Assembly (NCBI GenBank): GCA_018524725.1
Contig: JAEUWP010000344.1
Location: 62,001 to 126,000, forward strand
From: Podaxis mareebaensis
Taxonomy: Eukaryota > Basidiomycota > Agaricomycetes > Agaricales > Agaricaceae
Direction: 5' to 3'
DNA length: 64,000 nucleotides
Position numbers and translations under genes: made by a program. This document shows, piece by piece, positions 34,170 to 45,380 of this stretch (within the stretch, counting starts at the first letter, position 1; each line of letters begins with the position of its first letter). The notes beneath the pieces are model-generated. The model was given only the letters and a program-made list of their open reading frames with translations, was not told the DNA's origin and ran no database searches.

Positions 34170-37100
34170 TTATGTATACTCAGGCGGAGGCTCGGTTATA
34201 TTTCTTATAGACTCCATCTCCCTCCTTAGTTGATCCATCTCCGCTCTCAGGTTCTCGGTCCCGGGAGCAGGCGCGGGATTCGGATCTGCGGGAGCTGACG
34301 GGCTTGGTGTAGGGTTATATCCATCCGTGGGGTCTTGATTCCGCAGACTCAATGCTTCCCGCTGTTTGTTGTTCGACATTGCCACAGGTGGAGTAACACC
34401 AATCGGAAGCAACATCGGCGCTGGATGCGCGACCGAGCCCTGCAGCCACTTCGACACTCGTTCCCCATCTGGCTTCCATGGGCGTGGTTTATATTGGTCC
34501 CCGTTGGATTCGAAAAATTTCCGTTGGCGTGCGCGCCAGAAGAGGAATAGAGCGGCTCCGATGAGGAGGAAGGCCAGACCACCGATTACGCCACCTACGA
34601 TGGTGCCGACGTTGGATTTGCCGGAGCCCCCGGAGGAAGGGGCAATTGCTTCGGCTTTGATATCAACATTTGGGAGACTGGTGGTGGATGTTAATATAGA
34701 ATTGTTGCGCCGAGTAGTTGCAAAACGGACCTTAACGCCAGCATTCCAAAAGCGGCTCCTTGGATGGCGCTTGAGTTTTGTATAGGCAACGGCAACTCAA
34801 AGCATGACTCAAATGACGCACCTCCCACTCTCAAAACCCAAAAAAGGCTCACCAGTCGAAGTCTTATATCTCACTGGCAAAGGGAACTTGCTCTTTGGCA
34901 TGTACGCTTGTTTATACACGGGTTTAATAAGCCGGTCTCTGACGACAGAGAAACCATTGGGAATTGTTGCGGCGGTAAGGAGGGACCAATCTGTTGGTGG
35001 ATCCGTTAGACTGTGCAGAACTTCGCTGATTGGACTTACGAGGATAGGCAGTATCTGATTGTCCATCAAGGGCAAAGCCAAACTCAGGAGCTGCAACGTA
35101 CAAATCATCAAAACATAGTGAAGAGATCGGTTTGGAGTGCACCCACTACTCTGCTGCACGTAGAACTGCGCTTGGCGCTTTAGGATCTTCGCGGATTCAT
35201 GAACAATTGATTGAACCCGTGACAGGCTGTGCACGTACACTGTCTTCAATCAAGCCTGTCTGCAACCAAATGGCGGGGAAGAGATTGTACATTAGGTTCC
35301 AAGAAGTTGATACACCATAAACGGCCTCGATGTGGTTATCCGTTACAGCTAAATGCTTCCAGTCCCTCATGAGTTGAGTAGCTTGGACCTGCAAACACTT
35401 CTCAAGTTTGGTTTACATTCTCAATGCTGTGGAACTGACCATATATGTATTATTGGAAGCTCTGACAGCCTCGCTGATCTTCGCCATGGAGAAGATACCG
35501 AGAGTACCCTTCAGCGCCAAGTTTGACATATTTGGGGAGCTTCTGTCGTCGGCAGTGCTGAACCCTTGAGGATGCAACGAATTGGTGGTGAGGAAGTCGG
35601 CCCAATGCTGCAAAGTTGTGTACTGGTGGTGTCTATGAGACAAGGATGTTGTGTCCGAGATTAGGTACTCACATATCGAGAGATGAGGGAGCCGTCGCCT
35701 GACTTGACCGCATGAGCATAGGCCATGATGAGCATGTTTCCGCAGTCTGTCAGAAATAAATTAGAGCGGAAGGTTGCTAACATTGGGATACGTACTCTCA
35801 ACACCGAGGAAGCGTGTATCATTGATGTTACCGAAAACAGCAGGATAGGTACCTGCGACGACATCAGATGGTATGCCTAGGGTCGAGGCTGCGACGTACC
35901 AAGATCAGGAGCGGCATATGGGTTCACATAAAGAGTGCTCGACTGGAACTCGAGTAAAGGTTCTAGTAGCGAGCGGGCCAACGACGAATTGAAGTATAGA
36001 AGTGCTGGGAAAGCACCGTAGATGACTTCCACTGGGTTTGCTCGCCTTTTATTGTTTAACAACTCCGGATCATGACGATACTGGTAGTAAACACTCACGA
36101 AGATACGCCAATATCCTTCATGAAGATTTTTACGTCCGAAGTATTGAACTGCCCAGTTGGTGCAGAAGGAACCGTAATATCCATGGACGCAAAGATCTGC
36201 CTTGTCACGAGAGATAATATACCGGCATATTCTACAGAGACAGCGGATGCGTCGGTTAGGATCTTGTTGTCCAAAGCCAAGTTCCTCTTCCGCGCATCAG
36301 GGAAGCCGGTGAGGAAGGCAGAAATCTCGAAGAGTAAATAACAATAGACTATCAGCTCTCGTTGATGACCATAGTGAGACGGGTGTTTACCACTTGCTCT
36401 ATGGAGGGATAAGCGGACCAATAATAACCACTCCGGTTCTGGATCAGTGTGTCTGTCACGTATGTAACCACGGGATCGCGGACGATACCAAGAGCAAAGA
36501 CGACAGGATCTGGTTGACTGTCAGGCGATATGGTGCCTAAATCAATTGAAAAAGCAAAGACAATCGAATCACTAGCTACCATCAGCTGGGGGACTGTCTA
36601 AGGAATTATTTGGGCTCACTCAGATACCGCTCGAAATTGAGTGTCGTTCGAACCAAGTAAAGTGCCGTTGTTCGCAAACCTGCGACGGCAGTTGACGTCC
36701 GAGCACGTTTGCCACGTGAGCCCAGGCCGCTGTCAGAAACCATGAGCAGTCTCGAAAGGTGAGAAACTCAAGGGATTGCACCTTCGCGGTGGCGTAATAC
36801 TCAACGGAATCATCTGCCATGTCGCCGTTTTCCTGCATAGGCAACGGGGTTTCCCGGGTAACACGATGATAAATCATGGTATCTTTCTCTGTGGTATTCC
36901 AGGTGGCATTCGCGTTACCGTCTCTAGTCACCCATTCTATGTAGTACAATTCATGAGCCCATCATCCTTTAGCAGATTGCCTGAACCTACGAGCGGAAAC
37001 ATCGGAATAAACTTGAATTGTATAAGGTTTGGAATCATTGGCGGCAAAACCATCCATGAACATGTATGAGAATGGGATGGATTGGCGAACATAATCATCG

Positions 37101-37647
37101 GGCTGCAATCCTCGTAAGGTGGCGGATCAAAGGAGAGATGCATGGAAAGCACATACTTCAATCGGGGTGAGGAACGTGACGTTGAATTGGATCGGACCAG
37201 CTTCAAGCCTGAAGATACTCCTGGTAGGAGTGATCTCCCTTGTCACAGTCGTCGTAAAGAGCTCGCTAGCATTGCCCACCGACTTGGTATCATCACCCAT
37301 CCACTCAAAGGTTTGGTTATTTATGCGAATCATTCCATTCCATCCCAATGTCTAGAGTTTGACATGATTAATGCACTGACGCGGTTAGCGGAGGAGTCGA
37401 AGGAGCTTACCCGGTCTGCCGTGTAGAGATTAGGCCATCCACGTTCGGGAGAGGAATTGTTATCGTTGCTGGCTATCCACCCATGCAGGTAGGGAGTCTT
37501 AACTGCCAGAGGGGTATAACCAAGCTGGAAGGGAGATTGGGCAAAGGCCAGCAGCTCATAAACGAGTAGAATTTGAAGGGAAAGTGCAAAGAGCATGGTG
37601 GGCCACCTCAATGATCTGTTGCTGGAGATCTGTCTATCGAGAGCCAT
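34170..37647 (-). CDS. gtaA-like: Glutaminase A-type protein (DUF5127/DUF4965/DUF1793) with C-terminal membrane anchor
   Basis: A minus-strand multi-exon gene. The first exons are 37411-37647, 37157-37351, 36991-37102, 36741-36936, 36620-36679, 36391-36571 and 36099-36325, all in frame. The N-terminal hydrophobic stretch ('LFALSLQILLVYELLAFA') is a signal or anchor. GtaA-family signatures: 'PLAVKTPYLHGWI', 'LGWNGMIRINNQTFEWMG', 'ITPTRSIFRLEAGPIQFNVT', 'DDYVRQSIPFSYM', 'FANNGTLLGSNDTQFRAVS', 'IVFAFSIDLGTI', and late 'TSWNLMYNLFPAIWLQTGL' and 'DPPTDWSLLTAATI'. These enzymes deamidate extracellular L-glutamine. Unusually, the end adds a transmembrane segment ('IVGGVIGGLAFLLIGAALF') and a Pro-rich cytosolic tail. 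An alternative start exists at 37671. Confidence 0.8.
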
Positions 37648-38789
37648 AATATGCGGGATTTTTTTGATCACAGTTTAAGGAGTGGTCTCCCGTGGCATTG
37701 GCGACAGGTTGCCAGGATTCACCAGTACATCAGAATGCTGTTGAACTGGATTTGATGAAGAGTCCAGAGCTCCTAACCGATGCATAGAGCAACTGTAGAA
37801 TGAAGCACATGGTTGAAAGAGTGACCCCGAAGTAAGAAGCAATCATAGTACCCAAGGAAACCAAAAGGAGGCATCAGCCGACACTTGTTGAGTTCCCTGC
37901 CTTGGCAAAGCCAGCTACTTGGTCTATCAGACTTCACCAAATGCCCTAGTTCAACTGGGATAAAGATAGCAAGTCAATAAGGTTTCAAGTTGTGGTTGAT
38001 TGCCTCAGTTGCGCACACAGGAGACTTGTCCAAACCCATACCCTTACTCATTGGTCAGTGGTTTCACGGTGTAGAGACGCTGGCTCGCTCGCTCGAGAAG
38101 CCTCTGTTCCTTGACATTCTCTCAGCGCCTCCAGGTTGATATGGTACCCGCACATGGAGTGCCCACTCGCGAGACGCTCAAGGCACCAGGCCTCATTCCT
38201 CTACCCATCCGTCCACTTCCTTACTGCTTTTACTCCGTCTGCCAAGTATCTTGCTCTTTTGTCTTCATCTTTTCGTCTCCATTTCTGTGTGTAATTGTGT
38301 ACAAATACTGCCTCATTTGAGTATAGTAAAACCTTTATCATGTGTTGTAGTTGCAGTAGTAATCATTCAAACCTAGCCGCCCATGGATGTTCCGTCCTCG
38401 ATACTCGCATAGTCTTTTGTTTTCAGCTCGTATGGTACCTGTTCCACAGAGTCAGCAGTCCAATGCTCTTCAATTTTCGTATGCTTTTGGTCTAGTTAGT
38501 TCCGTCCCTCCTATGATCTCGCCCTCACATGCAGTATCTGACAGCTTGTTATTCTGAAAGTATATAAATTGTACATCACTGGTAGTAGTTGTCTATCGGA
38601 TATCACCCTGCATTCGTGTCCAGCTTGTTCGATCGCCCGAAACCCCTCCAACGTCTTCGAGACATCTTCTCTTTTCTTCTCATTTCCAACCGGTCTTCAT
38701 CTCGTCTTCATCCCTCTGGACGCCTGCCTTCGGTGACGAAGCTCATCGGTTGACGGACGCAACCGAGCTCGTGTCTTTGTCGCTGTAAC
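37648..38789. other. Intergenic, no gene recognised
   Basis: Contains the glutaminase promoter on its left. A TATA-like 'gtatataaattg' at about 38559 has no recognisable gene behind it. Confidence 0.4.
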
Positions 38790-39430
38790 GAGTCCTACTT
38801 CTTTTCGGCGGGTAAGGGTATGGGTTCCCACAGGCACCCGCGGGTTTGAAAACTCACATCGGTTGGGTTCACGGGTGGATAAAAACGAGGCCAAGAGCTA
38901 TCAAAAATTTGTGCTACTATCATCACTCTTCTCCTCTGATCTGATCCAGCCAAGTCTATAGCCTCAATGCCATCCGCCTCAACAGCCGAGTCCACTATGC
39001 ACTCCTGTGGTCCAGCACCTGCCATCGCTGACTGATTCTCAAGTCCTTTTTCTCTACTACCAGTAACTCATCATCGCGTTGAGGAGCGCGTCGCTTGCGA
39101 GAACTTAGTTCTCGAGCGCCGCTAAGTTGAATTTCTGGCTTGCCTTGGGAGGGATGTGGATCGGAGAGGTCAACACAGTCGGAAATCCCCCTCGCAGCAT
39201 CGATCATTGTAGTATTACACGTTCTGTGTTGCTTGACACTACAAACTTGGCACGTCATCGTGCACTTGCTGTCGCTACCCACACCATCTGGTATTCCAAA
39301 TTAGGAACAATACCCGCTGGTACCCGCCATACGGGTACGGGTTTGGTGAGGGTATGAATTTCCTGACCCGTACCCTCACACGTCGTATCCGTGGTGCTTA
39401 CCCGGCCAACCCATGGTGATCCCTATAACC
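38790..39430 (-). mobile_element. Possible non-autonomous hAT-like remnant
   Basis: Both ends of this segment are rich in ACCCG/CGGGT motifs. At 38805-38880 these include 'ggcgggtaagggtatggg', 'acccgcgggttt' and 'cacgggtgg'. At 39308-39415 they include 'tacccgctggtacccgcc', 'acgggtacgggt' and 'gacccgtaccct'. Such subterminal repeats are typical of fungal and plant hAT elements. The interior encodes short basic/acidic minus-strand frames ('RELSSRKRRAPQRDDE') but no transposase. Exact terminal inverted repeats and 8-bp target duplications could not be identified by eye. Confidence 0.4.
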
Positions 39431-39730
39431 AAGCAACAAGCAGTGCTGGCACTGGGCTAGCGAGCGTATTTAGTCTCAGTGCCTCCAGGATATGGGTAGA
39501 CGACTGAGGTGGGAAAACTGCTGGACAGAAAATATAAGTCGAAAAAATACTGGCTATCCGGCACTACATAGGCGAAGGCAGAATATCATGAAATTTGGGT
39601 TTCTTGGTCATACGAAAAAGGAATGCGCGATTCTGAATGGAAAACGTATGGCTGATCGACGGTGTGGCTAATTCAAGTTCAACATGGGCTATGATGCAGG
39701 ACGCTCAAACACTGCCGCTTTGTGCAGCGG

Positions 39731-41319
39731 TCATCTCAGCGGGCAAGACGTTCTAAAGATAAATTTGATACTACGTATTGAAAGCGTACACTCAGCGTCA
39801 CGTAGACAGTGCGTGGACTGTTGAGGTGCGCCACCCGATCGGTGGTCTTTTATCGGTGGAAATAAATAATACAAGCTGTATAGTTTTGAATAAAAGACAA
39901 AATGAGCGTGAAAAACGGTAAGCCACGTACACTCCAAGAGATCATATATCACATACAGAACCTGGCGGGGAGTGGCCAACTCCATGAAAATCGTGCCTTA
40001 GTCTGTCGTGCCCATCTGTGCTTTGATGCGGTCGCCACACCGAGGGCCGTCAACATGGCACCAGAATTCCAGCCTCACAACAGCTCGACAAGGTTTATCC
40101 TGGTGTACAGCTTCCAAGATCTCCTGTTGCGTGCGTCCAACGGCGGTTCTGTCTGATATACTGATTTTCGACGACGTACCGCACTGAGACGCCATCGCTA
40201 CTCCGTTGGTCGCACATGAATACACTGCTATGCCTGCCAAAGGGATCGCTCGAGTAACGAAGATGAGCAGTGTCCAATTTCCTGCCGTCGTGGTGCATGA
40301 TATTGAAACGGATGGCACCCATGACTTGCTCCCTGGTTCTCTCTAGCGTCCTCTTACGAGCGCCTGATTGACCATCGTTAAGGTACTTGACAACAGCTTT
40401 GAGCAGTGGTTCATAACCAGCCCGGTCTTTGAGTTGGAGTTTCTTGATACCGCGGGGATTTGCAGATCAGAAAGACCAGGTCGTCAGAGCTGACAAGAAG
40501 GCCGAGGGTCGAGATGAGATTGGGGCGGACACTGAGGAGGTATGCAACATAGCTGGCAGCCTGTTTGATATGCTGTTCCCCATTCTTTTTAGTAGATTTA
40601 TATTCGACGGCAATTTCAAGTGAGCTCCAGTGGGGTGAAGGTCGCGGCTCGGGGCTGGCAAGGGAAGCGGAATAAGCGACAATGTCTGTAAATGGCACGT
40701 TAGATCGAGGCTGACCGAAAGGTCTTAGACACACTCTGTTCAGGTAGAACATTCAGGAAAACCTCGAATATCGCAATAAATTCGGCTGCAGAACTGAATG
40801 CCTTCGACCTTTTCTGCAGCGTGGGCACGATCACGGGTGGCCTGCTCGTTTCCCCGAATCACCGTAATAGATGTGACGGCCGCCGCTCTCTTATGGCCCA
40901 GCCCGTTTCTGCAAAAACCGCTCAGGGTCGAATTCACGACAATGACAATGACAGTAAGTATGGATAATGGCAGAGATTTGGAGGGGGGGGACATCCAAAC
41001 CCATGAGCATATGTACAATCACGTGCTTTAAGGGCATGCAATTACCCACTGATTTGCAAGACGGCATAGGCGTTAGCAAAGGGGCGCATTCAAAATAACT
41101 GAATAGAGTCGCATAGTATCCAACACAGGCTACGTCAATACTTACAACATAACACAAGATTCGCCCGAACGCTAGTGGACTTTCAGGCTCTTTCTGTGCA
41201 CCCTTCGACCCTTCCTGCAGACTTCTCGCCTCTTCATTGTTTGGTGGAGTCGTTGCAATCCTTTTGGTGCCGAGGAACTCATAGAAGCCACCGAGATCAA
41301 TGTCGCGAATAGAAGGCAT
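39731..41319 (-). pseudogene. FunK1-type kinase, 5' half, frameshifted and interrupted (copy C)
   Basis: Minus-strand matches to the intact FunK1 gene start at 41319 ('MPSIRDIDLGGFYEFLGTKR'). They are interrupted after 'ESPLAFG' by about 430 bp of duplicated F-box-2 tail plus FunK1 flank. They resume at about 40760 ('FLNVLPEQ'), with a deletion at the start of exon 2 ('DIVAYSASLASPEP', 'EQHIKQAASYVAYLL'). A shift follows near 40440, then 'MGAIRFNIM' to 'YVVENQYIRQNRRWT', another shift, and finally 'MELATPRQVLYVIYDLLE' at 39.8-39.9 kb. Similarity ends at the second intron, so the HRD catalytic loop and everything after it are absent. Not a working kinase. Confidence 0.85.
40760..41195 (-). repeat. 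F-box-2 tail plus FunK1 5'-flank unit inserted in the FunK1 relic
   Basis: This minus-strand block aligns with 41500-41815: 'tgttatgttgtaagtat', 'gcctgtgttggatact', 'tgaat.c.cctttgctaac', 'tgtacat.tgctcatgg' and 'cctgagcggt.tttgcag'. It therefore begins in the last codons of the F-box-2 reading frame and runs into FunK1 flank. It sits between the first and second parts of the broken kinase. Confidence 0.7.
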
Positions 41320-41798
41320 GTCTGCAACAGGGTTTCACGGTCGCACCAGGGATAGTTTGCCCCGAAGCTGATGGCCGGAGTGCTGATGAGGTTTTGCTCT
41401 TGTCTTACTGTGGTGGATACGAGGAAAGGAAGTATGGAGCAAGTTTTGATGCTGGTACACATTTAGGTTGCTTTGTTGTGGGTGCGGTGACGCTGGCATG
41501 ATGTTCTTTTCCCTGAATTACCACAGTAGATGCGACGGCCACCATTCGTTTGTGGTCTAGCCTATTGTTGCAAAGACCGCTCAGGACCAAATCACGACCA
41601 TGACAGGGACAAAAAAGTAGGGCAGAGTTGGCGACCAAACCATGAGCACATGTACGATCATCCGGGTTTGTTGCGTGCAAATGCGCTTCAAGAGCACTCC
41701 TTGGTTTAGTATCGGGGCAAGGCAAACGTCGATGTTAGCAAAGAGGTGTATTCAAATGACTGAACCGAATAACGCAGTATCCAACACAAGCTATATAC
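41320..41798 (-). repeat. FunK1 5'-flank repeat, copy in native position
   Basis: This lies between the F-box-2 stop (41799) and the FunK1-C start (41319), on the same strand. It shares blocks with 5820-6127 ('catcatgccagcgtcac', 'aagcaacctaaatgtg', 'tatccaccac', 'ctatccctgg'), so this is the ancestral spacer of the F-box-2/FunK1 pair. Confidence 0.65.
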
Positions 41799-43536
41799 TT
41801 ACAACATAATACAACACTCGCTCGAACCAACCATGTTTCCAAATTTCTCCATCAGGACTCGGGTTCGCATCTGCAGGTCATCCAATTCCCGCTTCATCTC
41901 CTTGGTCCTTTCTCGTTCCTCCATTCTCACCCTCGTCAAAGTTGGGATCAGCGAGTTGGCGGTGCCCCACAAATCGTATCTATGAGCGACAATATTTCCT
42001 GCCTCTTCGTCCACTTGGAACGACTCATCCCAAACAATTCCGCTGTCAACTTTGCATTCAAGCGGTAGGATCTGGCTGAGAAATATCGCGACAGGCATCG
42101 GATCTGTAATAGGAGAAAGGCCCATGGACAACCTCCGAAGGCTCTTGAAAGGTGGGAGAGGAGACGTTGGGGAAAAAGCGGGTATGAGATTGTGGGAGGC
42201 GTCGATGAATATGCCAAGATGGGTGAGGTGGGGACAATGTCGCGCAAACGGTATTAGCGCCTCAATCGTCATACTGGACGAACGAAGATCCAGTGGCTCG
42301 TTGTTAAGATTAAGGGTTTCCAGGGATGGCCAACGGAGTGCGAAGACTTCCAAGTCTTCTCGTTGGAGATCCAAAGAGTATCTGTGGATAATCTCCAATG
42401 ATGTTAGGTTGGCACAGGCGAAGAGGGGTTTTAGGGTTTCCATATTAACTCGTTGAGGCGCATCCGTAGATGTTGTATCACTGTCGTTGGGCAATCGACG
42501 AGGAGAAACGAGCGCTAGCAGTTTCAACATTTGACAGTTCTCAGAAATGGCGGTAAGGAGCTGTTGAATTGCGGCTGGGGTCTCGATATTGGGTGAGTCG
42601 ATGTAGAGCATCGTGAGATTAGAGGGAGAGAATGGAATGGTGAGAAAACGTTCGACGTCCTTATAGACGGCGGTCAGCGAGAGGTCCCATAACGAAGGGA
42701 ATGCCCCTTCAGCAAGTTCAGGGCGAAACACGGCGGTGTCTATTGGATTCCCAAGGCCTTGTTCATCGAAGTATTGAAACTCGATACACCCGAGTTTTGG
42801 GAGCTGGGAGAGACACTCAGCGATGCGGGTTGTAAGAAAAAAGCGGGGCATAGTGAGTTTCTGTAGCTTGGGGAAGGAAGACAGGAGCCTGATAGCCTCG
42901 TCTTCCAACGAATTCATTGGTATGGTGGTACGGATATCGAGGTGGGTGAGACCGGGCATTCGAGCAACGACGTCGTCGAAGAAAGGCCGTGGGGACGTTG
43001 ATTCGATGATGTCAGGAAGGTGGATGATGAAACGTTTAACGTTCGAGTGCATGAACATGACGCATAAGGGAATAGAGGCTTTCCAATTAAGGGTGTGCGT
43101 GTTTGGCAGGATGGTCAGAGTAATTCTTGTTCTGGCGATGTCATCGAAGACTGTGTGGTTTAGGACATGGTCCGATCCATTTTCGTCGTAAATAAGTTCT
43201 CGGACGCGCTTGGAATATCGCTGAAATGCCTTCCAGTCGCTGGATTCCGGAAGGCGAGAAAATTCCTAGCAAAGCTGTTAATGATACTTGAACGGACTGG
43301 TGTCTATAGATACACACGTATTTTCCTGAGCTGGCCTTTCTCAGGGGTGCCAGCAGATTAAAGAGCCGATGCAGATCGTCGACCTGCCTCCAAAGGGTAT
43401 CGAGGGCAATTTCTGACCATGCCCGAGAGACCAACGCATTGTTGAGGTTGCAGCGGTTGTCCATCATCCTGAATATAGTGTCAAGAAGTTCTGGAATGGC
43501 CAGAACACGATGCATGGTTGCTGGAAGACAATTCAT
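41799..43536 (-). CDS. F-box-2: F-box/LRR protein with C-terminal CaaX-like box
   Basis: Two exons (43318-43536 and 41799-43265) join in frame across a 52-nt GTGTGT/CTAG intron to give 561 residues. The ATG at 43536 ('MNCLPATMHRV') was chosen; 43560 is an in-frame alternative. The F-box-like N-terminus reads 'VLAIPELLDTIFRMMD', then 'NNALVSRAWSEIALDTLWR'. Leucine-rich strands follow ('LTHLDIRTTIPMNS', 'LQKLTMPRFFLT', 'LTSLEIIHRYSLDL', 'LETLNLNNEPLDL'). The end has a charged, coiled-coil-like helix ('RELDDLQMRTRVLMEKF') and terminates 'SSECCIML', whose last four residues fit a CaaX prenylation box. The likely role is an SCF substrate adaptor. Tail fragments of this gene type occur at 4762 and 41190. 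It is divergent from the gene at 43657, about 120 bp apart. Confidence 0.8.
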
Positions 43537-43656
43537 AGTGTATGGTTCTGTACAAACCACTCAACAAATCGAAGGATCAACAGGGTCGTGGTCACGTGGC
43601 GTAGCTCAGGGTTTGGCACTGACTTCAAGACGATTGTCAAACAGTAACTTGAAGGG

Positions 43657-45380
43657 ATGAACTTGCTTTCGCTGCCGACAGAAATTCTCACCGCCATATT
43701 TCTGCACCTGGGAGTTGCAGATTCATATGCACTTCAGTCGGTCAACCGCCTTTTTCGTAATCTATATCAATCATCCCTTGAACTTCAATATGCACTCGAG
43801 TGCCAAGTTGCCTCAGTCGACGACAATCCGCGTTGTCAGCTCTCTATTGCGTCACGTCTTCAGATGCTCAGAGACCGGGAATCCGCTTGGAGGTCGCTTG
43901 AACCCACATCTCGTAAAACTGTTCCAGTTCCACACGAGTCATCGGCGCACTACGACATGACAAGGAGCCACTTTTGCCTCGGAAAATCACCCCTCAAAAG
44001 ATCAACATTACTCCTGTCCCCCGTCGCTGACGGTGTACAATTCTACTCCATACAAACGCCTAGTGACGGTTCCTGGTCCGTGGTGCACGCCGCAGGCTTG
44101 GTTGACTTTGGCTGTTGTATCGACGAGCATGATCTCCTTGCCTGTGTTTCACGGTGAGCACAACAGTACAGGACTATTTCGACGCGAGCCTTGATGTGAT
44201 GCATTAGCGTTCCCAAAGGGGAATCCCTCCTAGAGTTGCAGGTTTATCTGTTCCAACATTCGACAGGAAGCCAGCACCCTTTGTCCACGAAACCCGTAAT
44301 TCCACTTTGCCGTGAAAATGTACCTCGGGTGGGTGAGTATATTATGGTAGCTATTGAAATATTCGGTGAGGTTCTTGTGGTTGGCGTTGAGGCGGCACCA
44401 TCCTTTAAATGGATGTATGTTCTGCGCTGGAAAAGTGGCGAACACATGTGTGTAAGTACCCAATTGTACCGACAACCGCGCTTCAACCCTAACGTTTATA
44501 ACCCCGATATTCATAGGATCCTATCCCTATATCGAACCCAGACCTCGCCGTCCTCCATCAAGATCTCATCATAAATCCGAATATCGAAGAACAGTGTTTG
44601 GATATATACTACATTCCCCAACTCTGTCGCGGCGAGGGTTGCCGCCGAATCCAACGCTTGCGCCTGCCTAAAATGTATGAAGATGTATTAGTGCATGCTT
44701 TTCGCTGCCGCGCAGCGCCCAATCCAACCGGAGACGGTCTGTTCCCCAAAAATGTTTCCGGGTCCGTTCCTTTCGTGGATAGACCGGAAAATGCCATAAT
44801 CTTGTTCAGGTTGTTGGCTGAACTTGATCTCCATTGGCACGACGTTGCAATGCTCGTCCACCGGCATTCCGTTCTGGATACCCTACCTCCTTCGGATGAC
44901 TGGCCGACCATGCCATGCCGCACCCTTGAGTGGGAGGACTGGGGGCCACCAGTCACCAGTTGGGTTGAGTGCGGCGACGTCCTCTCGACTGATATTACCA
45001 CCTCAAATGGGCAACGCCATGTCCTACACGGCCCTAGTGCAACATCGGAAGGAGAATCTGCACCTTTAACCGTTCAGGATTTCAACACATATAACATACG
45101 GCGCCTCGCGGCAAACGCGCATGGACGTGTTCAACTAGGATCCGTGCTCAAATGTCCGCCCTTTTGCGAGCCAATTGCCTTCGAATTACCCTACACAGAA
45201 ATCACTTCCACAGAGGAGTACGGGCCATACTCTGGGGTGTCGATAGCGGACAATGCAATAATAGGGATAAATGTCAGTGTGATATATTCGTATTTGACTG
45301 ATGTCCGAGCCCCTGACCCCCCTTGCTTCAGAAATCCTTCCCTCATTCAATTGATGCATTACATTTTGTATAACTCCTAG
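43657..45380 (+). CDS. F-box-3a: F-box protein with long beta-rich C-terminal region
   Basis: Three exons (43657-44153, 44208-44451, 44517-45380) give 534 residues with both 54-65 nt introns in frame. The F-box is at the N-terminus ('LLSLPTEILTAIFLHLG', then 'ALQSVNRLFRNLY'). The next segment 'DDNPRCQLSIASRLQML' is shared with the paralogue at 48936-50980 ('LDNPRCELSIVERLHQLL'). The remainder resembles successive beta strands ('VYLFQHSTGS', 'MYVLRWKSGE') and could fold as an irregular propeller. An SCF adaptor role is inferred. It points toward its paralogue 3b, with an amino-acid transporter between them. Confidence 0.75.
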
